Program-made: the position numbers and the translations under genes
In this document: positions 33,755 to 42,173 of the stretch, one piece after another
Layout of the letters: each line of letters starts with the position of its first letter
Numbering within the stretch: position 1 is the stretch's first letter
NCBI GenBank assembly: GCA_050954865.1
Contig: JBPBQN010000082.1
Span: 23,428-87,427 of the forward strand
Origin: Mucilaginibacter_A sp050954865
GTDB taxonomy: Bacteria; Bacteroidota; Bacteroidia; Sphingobacteriales; Sphingobacteriaceae
Direction: 5' to 3'
Length of the DNA: 64,000 nucleotides
Notes under the pieces: generated by a model
Told to the model about the DNA's origin: nothing
Seen by the model: the letters and a program-made list of their open reading frames with translations, nothing else
The model's database searches: none

Positions 33755-36700
33755 TTACACAGCCACTAGTTGCTGTAAAAAACCGTAATATAAGTAACTG
33801 CTTACGTTTGGATAACCCATTTCGGTGAGTAGTTTGCCATAATCTTTTACTTGTGTGCGATGTTCGGGCCGTTGATCGGAAGTGAATTTGAAATCCAGAA
33901 TGGTAACTTCATTCTGGCCGATTAAAACTTTATCTGGCCGATAACTTTCACCATTACGATCAATAATGGTTTGTTCCGAGAGATTCTGAGCAGGTTTGCT
34001 GAGCAGTTTTTTAAGTTCCTGATTTTGCAAAACGCTTAGCGCATTGATGCGAACTTCCTCTTTTTCAGCTTCGCGAAGCAAACCTTCCTGCTGCATTTCG
34101 TTCAGCACTTTTGGCAGTTTGAGGATGTCCATCGTTCTCGCCAGCAATTCGTGCAAAATAATGCCTTTGTGCGCAGCTGCGTCTCCGCTTAACAAATCCA
34201 GCTTAACCCAAACTTTTTTGCTGGCCAGTGCCTGACTCAATCGCTGTGAAACCGGATATTTATTCAGCTGAATTTTTTCTTCGGATGCTGTTTTTATCGA
34301 TGTTTTTTCAGGCACAGGTTCATCCAGCACAAAATTATTATCGATAAAAGAAGCATTCAAACCAGCCACCGGAATTTTTAAAGCTTCAAGTAGTAAATCG
34401 CCCACAATGCTTGTTTTAGCTTCATTTTTCCCTTGTCCGGGTGCCGTAATGTATAAATGATTGCGCGTGCGTGTGGTTGCTACGTAAAGCATGTTCAGTG
34501 CATCCATTAAATTGAAAAGCAATTCTTCAAAATAAGCCTTTGAAAAATCGGATTTTCCTAATGATTTTTTATAATTTACCGGAACGGATTGCAGCATTTC
34601 GTACGGCGTTCCCTGTGTATCTACCCAAAAAATACCGTTCGTCATGCCATCTAAATCCCAGCTGCAAAACGGCAGCATTACCACATCAAAAGCCAAACCT
34701 TTGGATTTATGAATCGTCATTACCTGCACCGCATCATTTTGCGAACCGGATGGCAAAGCTTTCATTTTTCCTTCCTCGTCCCACCACTCCAAAAAACGGG
34801 TAATGCCCAATTCGCCCTGCGTAGTAAATCGTGCCAGCATATCCCGAAAGGCAAAAAGATAAGGCAAATGCTGTGTTTGCGTATCCAGATTGTAAACGGC
34901 AATCAGCTGCTCGGCCAGTTCGTTGAGCGGCAACTGCTGCCAGGCATAAAAATTTCGGCACAAATCCGGCGGCAACAGGTTTTGCAGTTTAGTAACGGGC
35001 GTATCTTTTAAATTGATCCAAGCTTGCGGCGGCACTTTTTTGCCCAATTGTTTAAAGTACAACTGCAAACACAAACCTTTGTACAAAACGGATTGCTCGT
35101 CTTGCGTAACCATCAGTTGCAGCGTGCTCACCAGTAGTTTTACGGCAGAATTATTGTTGATGAGCAATGCCTCGCCCGAAAGCACTTCGTAAGCACCAAA
35201 AGCTTCGCCCGATGTTTCCTGACGGATTTTCCGCATTTGCTGATCGATCATTAAATGCCCGATCACCTCTCTTGCTTCACGATTACTTCTAACTAAAATA
35301 CAGATTTGTCCGGCCTGATATCTGCCCGAACTGATCCACAAATTCAGTTTTTCTGATAATTGCAACAAAGCCGCTTCCCGAACCTGCGATGCGCGGTACA
35401 TATTATTTTCCACCGGTAAAAACAGCACTTCCACAGAACCGCCGGGCAACGTGCTTGCAGCTTTTTTCTGAAAACTTTGCAGGTAAGCATCCGGAATGAT
35501 GTGATCCAAACCGATGGTTTTCCACCAGCCGTCGTACAGTTCTGCGCTGCCGTCCTGCAAAACTTTGTCATTAATCAAGGTTTGCAGCAGCTTTGGAATC
35601 TCCTGAAAAAGATGATTGTTGAAATCGATGATATTGGCCGCGCTGCGGTAATTTTCTTCCAACGAATCACTCACCACATTTTGATTGCCGATATCTGCTT
35701 TGGCTTTGTGCAGCAAAATGCGCCAATCGCCGTTGCGCCAGCGGTAAATCGATTGCTTTACGTCGCCCACAATCAAATTATCAATCATTTTGCCATTAGC
35801 CTCGCCGATGGTATTTTGCAGCAGCGGCAAAAAATTGTCCCACTGAAAGGAAGACGTATCCTGAAACTCATCAAACAGGAAATTTTTAAACCGGTTACCC
35901 ATTTTTTCCCAGATAAAAGAAGGGTTATCCTGCTGATCGGCTGTGATTCCTTTCAGCAAAAACTGCGCATCGCTGATCAGCAAAGCCTGATTCTCTTCGC
36001 GGTAATCGGTTAATAATGAAGCCATTTCCTGCATCAGCCGCAAATAATACAGGTTGGTGTTGATGGCTTTTGCCATTTCGTATTTGCCGGTTTCTGCGGA
36101 GAAAAAATCCTGCAAGTCCAATAAAACCGGATTGATTTGATTGTAGAGATTTGCAACCGGAGCGGTTAAATTGCCACCTTTCTGGTATTCTTCCGGATTG
36201 TCGATCACCTTTTTTAGGTCGATAAAAACAGCATGATCGCCAGCCGCCATTTTGTATAATTTAGAAAACGGATGCCGGGATTTCCCTTTTAATTCATCTG
36301 CTTGCACGCCGGATTTTTCCCAAATCTGCAACGCATCTTCCGCAGCAACCTTAAAAGCTTCCTCAAAATAAGCAATCCGTGCACGCGTTAATTTCATCAA
36401 ATCCTGAAACAACGTTGCCGAATCCAGTTCTTTCAACGCATTTTCAAACGGCTGAAAACGTTCTTTAAAAATTTCGCTGGTTAAATCCAGCAACTCGCGG
36501 CGGTAATTCCAGCTTTTGTTGTCTCCTACCCTGTCCAGCGCTAAACTGATGATCCATTTCAGCAGTTCGGGTTTTTCGTCCAGCCGTTCGTTCAGCTTAT
36601 CCGCCAGCGATTGCTTTACTTTTTCCAGGTTCATTTCCAGTTTATAACCGGCATCCAAACCCAGTTCAAACGTAAAACTGCGAATCACCTGCTGCACAAA

Positions 36701-37057
36701 ACCATCAATGGTGTTGATGGCAAATCGACTGTAATCATGCAAAATCCGGCGATAAATCAGGTGTGCCCGCTCCTGTAAAGTTTCCGGATTAAGCTGCGGA
36801 TTGGCCTGCAATATTATTCCCCTAAAAACATCAGCACTTTTCTCGTCCAAAGCCAAAGATTTAAGCACACTTAAAATGCGGCTCTTCATTTCTTCGGTAG
36901 CTTTGTTGGTGAAGGTTACAGCCAGCACTTCGCGGTATTTCAGTTCGTTATCAAACAAAAGCGTTAAATAATGCGCCGTTAAGCTGAAAGTTTTGCCGGA
37001 ACCAGCCGAAGCCTGTAAAATTTTGAGCGGTTTTTGCGGGAAGATATTCGTATTCAC
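33755..37057 (-). CDS. UvrD/AddA-like helicase with PD-(D/E)XK nuclease
   Basis: 1100 residues from a GTG start. SF1 helicase motifs: I LQASAGSGKTFSL (16-23), Ia VTFTNKATEEMK, II FLFDEFQDTSSFQW, III/IV GDVKQSIYRWRNGD, V MTIHKSKGLAFDVVMLPF, VI LYVATTRTRNHLY. The C-terminus has HELLAR and the nuclease core VTILDFKF, as in AddA/RecB. Such enzymes resect double-strand breaks and usually pair with AddB; no AddB gene adjoins it here. Three dispersed-motif copies lie inside the gene, plus a near-match at 35912. Confidence 0.9.
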   Translation of the reverse strand: MNTNIFPQKPLKILQASAGSGKTFSLTAHYLTLLFDNELKYREVLAVTFTNKATEEMKSRILSVLKSLALDEKSADVFRGIILQANPQLNPETLQERAHLIYRRILHDYSRFAINTIDGFVQQVIRSFTFELGLDAGYKLEMNLEKVKQSLADKLNERLDEKPELLKWIISLALDRVGDNKSWNYRRELLDLTSEIFKERFQPFENALKELDSATLFQDLMKLTRARIAYFEEAFKVAAEDALQIWEKSGVQADELKGKSRHPFSKLYKMAAGDHAVFIDLKKVIDNPEEYQKGGNLTAPVANLYNQINPVLLDLQDFFSAETGKYEMAKAINTNLYYLRLMQEMASLLTDYREENQALLISDAQFLLKGITADQQDNPSFIWEKMGNRFKNFLFDEFQDTSSFQWDNFLPLLQNTIGEANGKMIDNLIVGDVKQSIYRWRNGDWRILLHKAKADIGNQNVVSDSLEENYRSAANIIDFNNHLFQEIPKLLQTLINDKVLQDGSAELYDGWWKTIGLDHIIPDAYLQSFQKKAASTLPGGSVEVLFLPVENNMYRASQVREAALLQLSEKLNLWISSGRYQAGQICILVRSNREAREVIGHLMIDQQMRKIRQETSGEAFGAYEVLSGEALLINNNSAVKLLVSTLQLMVTQDEQSVLYKGLCLQLYFKQLGKKVPPQAWINLKDTPVTKLQNLLPPDLCRNFYAWQQLPLNELAEQLIAVYNLDTQTQHLPYLFAFRDMLARFTTQGELGITRFLEWWDEEGKMKALPSGSQNDAVQVMTIHKSKGLAFDVVMLPFCSWDLDGMTNGIFWVDTQGTPYEMLQSVPVNYKKSLGKSDFSKAYFEELLFNLMDALNMLYVATTRTRNHLYITAPGQGKNEAKTSIVGDLLLEALKIPVAGLNASFIDNNFVLDEPVPEKTSIKTASEEKIQLNKYPVSQRLSQALASKKVWVKLDLLSGDAAAHKGIILHELLARTMDILKLPKVLNEMQQEGLLREAEKEEVRINALSVLQNQELKKLLSKPAQNLSEQTIIDRNGESYRPDKVLIGQNEVTILDFKFTSDQRPEHRTQVKDYGKLLTEMGYPNVSSYLYYGFLQQLVAV
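34285..34298 (-). repeat. Dispersed motif copy in AddA-like gene
   Basis: Plus-strand ATGCTGTTTTTATC; read in the protein as SIKTAS. It faces the exact copy at 34343. Confidence 0.85.
34343..34356 (+). repeat. Dispersed motif copy, exact, in AddA-like gene
   Basis: GATAAAAGAAGCAT after AAAATTATTATC; read on the minus strand as NASFID. Confidence 0.9.
36221..36234 (+). repeat. Dispersed motif copy in AddA-like gene
   Basis: GATAAAAACAGCAT after TTTTTTAGGTC, a full A/T-tract-plus-AGG context within coding sequence; read as AVFIDL. Confidence 0.85.
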
Positions 37058-37112
37058 TAGGCTATATTAGGGATTTTTCGGGAAACTTCTGCTATAAATT
37101 GTAGCAATTGCG

Positions 37113-37126
37113 GTGCTGTTTTTATC
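37113..37126 (-). repeat. Dispersed motif copy between divergent genes
   Basis: Plus-strand GTGCTGTTTTTATC (one mismatch) followed by TGTATTTTTG, in the 95-bp gap. Confidence 0.65.
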
Positions 37127-37152
37127 TGTATTTTTGCCGCAGTTTTATCCAG

Positions 37153-37977
37153 ATGAAAAAAATATTGATTCCGCTTTTTGCTGTTGTGCTGCTTTCCTGC
37201 TCCTCCAGAAAAACTCAAATTTCAGGTGCTAAAAATAGCATCGCCCCAAATAATGCTATTACTGCGGATGGAAGAATTACGGCCAATTTGTGGATGCAGC
37301 GTGCGGCCGAGTACAAAGCGTTGTGCTATCAGGCGTATAATCTGGCACATTTACGATTGGAACTGGCTGTGGCACAATCCTCTGCAAAACCCAAAGCAAT
37401 TGTGACGGATATTGATGAAACGGTTTTGGATAACAGTCCGCATGATATGACCGAAGCGTTGGATGGAAAAGATTTCGACCTGAAAACCTGGAAAACGTGG
37501 ACGGCAAAAGCTGCCGCAGATACCATTTGTGGTGCCGGTTCTTTCCTCAAATATGCAGCAGCAAAAGGTGTGGAAGTTTTTTACATCACCAACCGCGATG
37601 AAGATGAACGTGCTGGAACGCTAAAAAATCTGCAAAAATTCAATCTGCCCAATGCGGATAGCGAACATTTATTGTTGAAACAAGGCGTTTCCAGCAAAGA
37701 AATCCGCAGAAAGCAAGTTCTTCAAAACCATGAAATTATATTGTTTTTAGGCGATAATTTAAGCGATTTTTCGGCTTTGTTTGATAAAAAACAATATGAC
37801 GAACGACTGCATTACACGCAACAAAACGCTGCCGAATTTGGCAAGCGTTTTATTGTATTGCCAAACGTGGCCTATGGCGATTGGGAAGGTGCTTTATACC
37901 GATATAATTATCAGTTAAAACCGGCTCAGCGAGATTCTGTGCTCAAAAAATGGGCGATAAAAGAAGCATCGTATTAA
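37153..37977 (+). CDS. Class B/e(P4)-type acid phosphatase lipoprotein
   Basis: 274 residues from ATG 37153 with lipoprotein signal MKKILIPLFAVVLLSC. HAD-type phosphatase of the Haemophilus e(P4) / 5'-nucleotidase lipoprotein family: nucleophile motif VTDIDETVLDNSP, FYITNRDEDERAGTLKNL, and LFLGDNLSDFSALF. It probably removes phosphate from nucleotides at the outer membrane or in the periplasm. The C-terminus IKEASY comes from a dispersed-motif copy, and its end overlaps the convergent oxidoreductase gene by 4 bp. Confidence 0.9.
   Translation: MKKILIPLFAVVLLSCSSRKTQISGAKNSIAPNNAITADGRITANLWMQRAAEYKALCYQAYNLAHLRLELAVAQSSAKPKAIVTDIDETVLDNSPHDMTEALDGKDFDLKTWKTWTAKAAADTICGAGSFLKYAAAKGVEVFYITNRDEDERAGTLKNLQKFNLPNADSEHLLLKQGVSSKEIRRKQVLQNHEIILFLGDNLSDFSALFDKKQYDERLHYTQQNAAEFGKRFIVLPNVAYGDWEGALYRYNYQLKPAQRDSVLKKWAIKEASY
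37956..37969 (+). repeat. Dispersed motif copy, exact, at end of phosphatase gene
   Basis: GATAAAAGAAGCAT read as AIKEAS, five residues before the stop. Confidence 0.9.
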
Positions 37978-39080
37978 CCGATCTTTTCTTTTTTGCCCGA
38001 ATCCAGGCTGCGGTAAATCGCATCAACTACTAACATATCTTTTAAACCTTCTTCGCCTGGCACGCGCGTTGGTTTTTTAGTATTCACGCAATTAGCAAAA
38101 TCATCCATTTGCGCCGCCTGCTGATTGATATTTGGGATGTTCATCGGTCCGGCAGAAGTTTTTCCCATCAAGCCACCATAACCATAAGCTGGCTCTAACT
38201 CAAAAAAGCCATCAGTCGTTTTTGCTTTAAGCGAGCCCCAATTATTGTTGTAGCTTGATTTTCCTTGAGCCACAAAATTGTTTGGAAATTCCAGCTCCCA
38301 GAAAATTGTTTCGTCCACATCTTTAAACAAATCCGGACGCGTTTTTTCCTGCCGTGCAGTTACGGCAACTGGTTCTTGTCCTAATGTGTAGCGCGAACCC
38401 TGAATGGCATAAATCCCCATATCCATCAGTGCGCCGCCACCGGAAAGTGCTTTTTTCAAACGCCAGGCATTCGGATCTCCGTTATAAACAAAGCCGTTTG
38501 CAGTTTCCAATTGCGTTACTTTTCCTAAAATCTGCTTCTGGCCCAAACGCATTACTTCTATATTATGCGGCTCAAAATGCAAACGGTAACCGATGGAAAG
38601 CATTCGGTTTGCTTGCTTACAGGCAGCAATCATTTCCCGGCAATCGGCTGCATTTAAAGCCATTGGTTTCTCGCAAATCACATGTTTTCCGGCTTTTGCT
38701 GCGCGGATGGTAAACTCTTTGTGCATGGAAACCGGCAACACCACGTAAACAATATCAATGTCGGGATTTTGGGCGATGGAATCAAAGTTATCGTAGTTGT
38801 AAATATTTTTCTGCGGAATGTTATACTTGGCCGACCAGCTTTTTGCCTTTTCCGGCGTGCCCGTAACCAAACCCGCCAGATAGCAGTTTTTAGTTTGAAG
38901 CAAAGCCGGAGCCAGTTGTCCGCCAGCATATCCGCCCAAACCAACCAGCGCAATACCCAGTTTTTTAGGCGCTAAAAGAAGCTCGTCAAAAGAAGCCAGC
39001 GCAGAACCTAAACTGATTGCTCCGGCACCAATACTTAACTGACGAAGAAAATTTCTCCGAGAAAAATCATTCATTTTCAT
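37974..39080 (-). CDS. Gfo/Idh/MocA-family oxidoreductase, Tat-exported
   Basis: 368 residues. The N-terminus has a twin-arginine signal (FSRRNFLRQLSIGAGAISLGSA), so the cofactor-loaded enzyme is exported folded. NAD(P)-binding GIALVGLGGYAGGQLAPAL, the EKP motif in VICEKPMALNA, and the C-terminal GFO-IDH domain follow. Closest in type to glucose-fructose oxidoreductase-like sugar dehydrogenases; substrate unknown. No sugar-use genes adjoin it. Confidence 0.88.
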   Translation of the reverse strand: MKMNDFSRRNFLRQLSIGAGAISLGSALASFDELLLAPKKLGIALVGLGGYAGGQLAPALLQTKNCYLAGLVTGTPEKAKSWSAKYNIPQKNIYNYDNFDSIAQNPDIDIVYVVLPVSMHKEFTIRAAKAGKHVICEKPMALNAADCREMIAACKQANRMLSIGYRLHFEPHNIEVMRLGQKQILGKVTQLETANGFVYNGDPNAWRLKKALSGGGALMDMGIYAIQGSRYTLGQEPVAVTARQEKTRPDLFKDVDETIFWELEFPNNFVAQGKSSYNNNWGSLKAKTTDGFFELEPAYGYGGLMGKTSAGPMNIPNINQQAAQMDDFANCVNTKKPTRVPGEEGLKDMLVVDAIYRSLDSGKKEKIG

Positions 39081-39172
39081 AGCTTTTTGGGTTTATAGAA
39101 GGTTGTTTGATAACTTAATTTAGGTTTTGTTGTTTGCTATGAAATCTCCGAAATCAAAAAAATTAGCATAAA

Positions 39173-39200
39173 AAAATCCCGGATGTTACTTCCGGGATTT
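39173..39200 (-). terminator. Terminator behind the SnoaL-like gene
   Basis: AAATCCCGGA and TCCGGGATTT around TGTTACT; runs of A on the plus strand give the T tract on the minus strand. Confidence 0.8.
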
Positions 39201-39220
39201 GGGATGAAAATATTTACTGA

Positions 39221-39640
39221 TTAAATTTCTTTCAGTTTTACGCCTATTTCCTTCAAAATGCCCAACTCATCGCTGCTTCCCCAACGCTCGGTCATTTTGC
39301 CGTTTTCAAACTTGCTGATCTGCATTCCGCGTGCTTTAATGGTTTTGCCGGTTGGCTCAACCGTCATAAACGTTCCTTTATGCGTGCCAGTGATGGTATA
39401 AGCAAAAGCTACTTTATCTTCTTCTGCCAACAAGGTTTCTACTTCAATTTTCAAATCTGGAAATGCGGTGCGCATCATCGTAAAAAACTTAATATAACCT
39501 TCCGGGCCAGTTCCCTGACCTGGTGATGGATCATGATCTACTGAATCTGAAGAAATCAAATCACGTAATAATTCTAATTTGCCGGTATTTATGGCTTCGC
39601 CAAATTTTTTCTGGAGTTCTGTATTTGCTTGTGCGCTCAT
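39221..39640 (-). CDS. SnoaL-like / ester cyclase-family protein
   Basis: 139 residues of an NTF2-like alpha+beta barrel: FGEAINTGKLELLRDLISSDSVDHDP, GPEGYIKFFTMMRTAFPDLKIEVETLLAEEDKVAFAYTITGTH, and the final KARGMQISKFENGKMTERW. The family includes polyketide cyclases and many proteins of unknown role, so no substrate is proposed. No signal peptide. A dispersed-motif copy lies 5 bp upstream of the start. Confidence 0.8.
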   Translation of the reverse strand: MSAQANTELQKKFGEAINTGKLELLRDLISSDSVDHDPSPGQGTGPEGYIKFFTMMRTAFPDLKIEVETLLAEEDKVAFAYTITGTHKGTFMTVEPTGKTIKARGMQISKFENGKMTERWGSSDELGILKEIGVKLKEI

Positions 39641-39645
39641 GGGTT

Positions 39646-39659
39646 ATACTGTTTTTATG
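39646..39659 (-). repeat. Dispersed motif copy upstream of SnoaL-like gene
   Basis: Plus-strand ATACTGTTTTTATG followed by CTAGTTTATTTTG. Confidence 0.7.
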
Positions 39660-39704
39660 CTAGTTTATTTTGTAATGACAGCAAAGAGCTTGAAATGTTT
39701 GTGA

Positions 39705-40451
39705 TCAAGCTGCTATTTGAGGAAGTACAACAGATTTTGAACTTACTTTACCTGGCAAAGCAACCACCAAAACAACCAAAAATGGAATCAATAAGTAAAA
39801 TGCTAAATAGTTGAATGCTGAAAAAAGCCCGATATAAACAGCAGGCACCCAGATTAAAAGCTTGTTAAAATATTGTTTTTTAGTTAAAAAAGCCATGCTT
39901 ATTAATGTTAAATGACTTATTACCAGCAAAATCCAAATAATGCCTTCCCACAAGTTGTAATTTCCTGCTTTTAAAGCGTAAAAAGGTTGCAGAAACTCGG
40001 CAAAAATTAAAAAAAACAAGCCTCCGGCAAGGTTGATTCCCATAATCAGGGAAAGAACAATTAAGGCAAAAACAAGCGGTTTAATGGCTACTTTATAGGT
40101 GATTTTCCATTTAAAGTTTTTAGCAAGTGCAACAAGCCAAATAATTACAAACGGAATTAATAATGGAAGCGTAAACAGATTGAAAAAAAGAAAAAAAATA
40201 AGGAACAGTAGCGGCACACAAAATAAAAGGTCTGAAAAGTATTTTTTATGGGTTAAAAATAGCAAGCCGATGGTGGCTGCATGAGCTAAAATCAGCAGCA
40301 CCCAAATAATAATCATAAAAACTTCGCCTAAACGGAATATTTCTGTCGGGCTTGGAAATTCCATTTTGTAAAGGATTAACCACCCAAACTCATCTACAGT
40401 AAAATTTATGAACAGTGAACATACGATCATCAAAAAAATCAATCCTTTCAT
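39705..40451 (-). CDS. Multi-pass membrane protein, unknown function
   Basis: About 248 residues from the ATG at 40451 (MKGLIFLMIVCSLFINF); the frame is open to 40514, where it would overlap the end of the Crp/Fnr gene. Seven to eight hydrophobic helices, arranged as two similar halves: FMIIIWVLLILAHAATIGLLFLTHKKYFSDLLFCVP in the first resembles GIIWILLVISHLTLISMAFLTKKQYFNKLLIWVP in the second. This looks like an internal duplication. No family recognised. It is probably transcribed with the Crp/Fnr gene ahead of it. Confidence 0.6.
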   Translation of the reverse strand: MKGLIFLMIVCSLFINFTVDEFGWLILYKMEFPSPTEIFRLGEVFMIIIWVLLILAHAATIGLLFLTHKKYFSDLLFCVPLLFLIFFLFFNLFTLPLLIPFVIIWLVALAKNFKWKITYKVAIKPLVFALIVLSLIMGINLAGGLFFLIFAEFLQPFYALKAGNYNLWEGIIWILLVISHLTLISMAFLTKKQYFNKLLIWVPAVYIGLFSAFNYLAFYLLIPFLVVLVVALPGKVSSKSVVLPQIAA

Positions 40452-40510
40452 TTCAATCATTTGCTTGAAATAAAAGGACAGAAAAAATATTACAATAAAT
40501 TTGACAAAAG

Positions 40511-41086
40511 TCAAAAAGTGTTTTTTGCTCTAATTCGGCTTAAAGTTTCTAAACTCATGCCTAAATGAGATGCAATTTGCCCTAAAGATGCTTTTTGAAG
40601 AATTGTTGGATAGGTTTTGATTAATGCAAAATAGCGGTCTTTAGCAGATAAAGTACGTAAGGCAATCGCCCGTTCTTCGCTTTTGATGTAATATTGCTCG
40701 GTTATGATCCGGCCAAAAAGATTAAATTCCGGGAAATCAGTATAAAGTTTTTGTAATTACTGCCACGTCATAGAAAGCAAAACACTGTCTTCTAAAACTT
40801 CAATATTTTCTGCGGAAGGTTGCTGCGTAAAAAAGCTGTACACCGAAATCATGATGTCGCCTTCGCCCATAAACCAGGTTGTAAATTCTTTATCGCCCTG
40901 AACGTAAAACGATCTGCAAAAACCTTGTTGGATAAAATAAATGCGTTTAGCAATTTGGCCTTCCTTTAAAATCAAATCTCGTTTAGAAAACTTTTCTTCC
41001 TTTAAATTTGAGAGAATCCTTTCTTCCGATGCTTTAAAAAGTGGTGCAATTTGATTGATCCGTTGAATCAGATTTGATAAATCCAT
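40511..41086 (-). pseudogene. Crp/Fnr-family regulator with an in-frame stop
   Basis: A cyclic-nucleotide-binding-type domain (LILKEGQIAKRIYFIQQGFCRSFYV, EGDIMISVYSFFTQQPSAENIEVLED) runs from 41086 to a TAA at 40757-40759, after SMTWQ. In the same frame the gene continues LQKLYTDFPEFNLFGRIIT, then a helix-turn-helix (LGQIASHLGMSLETLSRIR), and stops at 40511. The full product would be 191 residues, normal for this group. One base change of a CAA or GAA codon to TAA explains the break. The truncated product lacks the DNA-binding part. Confidence 0.85.
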
Positions 41087-41155
41087 ACAGATTACAATTT
41101 ACATAAAAATAATGCAATCTTTCAGAATCTTTAGAAACAGCTTCAATTTTTAGCT

Positions 41156-42166
41156 TCATTCCACCTTCCAAACCGCATCCACGAACCACTTTTTACCATC
41201 AAAAAAGTTTTCTACAGAAGCAAAACCACTGTTTGCAGCCATCACAGAAACTTCCTGCAAATCATATTTTTGGGAAACTTCCATATCGATCAGTTCATTT
41301 TCCTCAAACTTGATTTTGGTTGAATTAATGCTGATTTCCTGCTCTGTCAAACTCACTAAAAAACTTTTGCACGCGCCGGTTTCCGGATCGTAAACGGGAT
41401 AATGATCGAAGTTACTAACATCAAAATCTGCATCCAGTTCGCGGTTAATGCGTGTTAATAGATTTAAGTTGAAGTTTTTAGTGATTCCGGCCGCATCGTT
41501 ATACGCCGCTAAAATTGTTTTCGGATTTTTTTTCAGATCGAAACCGATGATAACTAAATCGCCTGGCGATAATTCCTGCCGCAAAGCTGCACAAAAATCC
41601 GACGCTTCTTTTACCGGCATATTTCCGATGTTCGATCCCATAAAGAGCACAACTTTTGGCCGGTCAGAAAGCTGACGTGCTTCTTTTAGCATATCAAAAT
41701 AGTCACCGTTTAAACCATGCATTTGCAAGCCAGGCAAATGTTTAGGTAATTTATAACCTAACTGCTCAATTACATTGGTAGAAATATCGATCGGCAAATA
41801 CGTAAAATCGACTTTATTTTGAAGCAATTGCTGCAGCAGATGAATTGATTTCGTGGCATCGCCGGCACCAAGTTCAATCAGATCAAAATTTTTAAACTGC
41901 TTTATTAAAATGGCAGCCAGTTCTTGTTTTTGTTCCGAAAATATCTCCATTTCACAGTTAGTGAGATAATATTCCGGAGCCTGCATAATGTCCTGAAACA
42001 GTTTATCGCCCGCAGCATCATAAAAATATTTTGATTGCAGCTTTTTTGGCGAGGCCGATAATCCCGCTAAAACATCCTTATAAAAATTTTGATAATGCGT
42101 TTTTGCAACAGATTCCTCTACGGTTTCAAATTCAGTGATACGCACATTTTGAATGGATACAGTCAT
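41156..42166 (-). CDS. egtD: L-histidine N-alpha-methyltransferase EgtD
   Basis: Trimethylates histidine to hercynine with SAM, the first step of ergothioneine synthesis. 336 residues: YFYDAAGDKLFQDIMQAPEYYLTNCEMEI (family signature), SAM motif FDLIELGAGDATKSIHLL, YLPIDISTNVI, VLFMGSNIGNM, and IGFDLKKNPKTILAAYND. Length matches EgtD. It starts 7 bp behind egtB and is the last gene of a six-gene minus-strand operon. Two near-copies of the dispersed motif (41602, 41677) lie within it, read as VKEASD and LKEAR. Confidence 0.94.
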   Translation of the reverse strand: MTVSIQNVRITEFETVEESVAKTHYQNFYKDVLAGLSASPKKLQSKYFYDAAGDKLFQDIMQAPEYYLTNCEMEIFSEQKQELAAILIKQFKNFDLIELGAGDATKSIHLLQQLLQNKVDFTYLPIDISTNVIEQLGYKLPKHLPGLQMHGLNGDYFDMLKEARQLSDRPKVVLFMGSNIGNMPVKEASDFCAALRQELSPGDLVIIGFDLKKNPKTILAAYNDAAGITKNFNLNLLTRINRELDADFDVSNFDHYPVYDPETGACKSFLVSLTEQEISINSTKIKFEENELIDMEVSQKYDLQEVSVMAANSGFASVENFFDGKKWFVDAVWKVE

Positions 42167-42173
42167 TATAATA

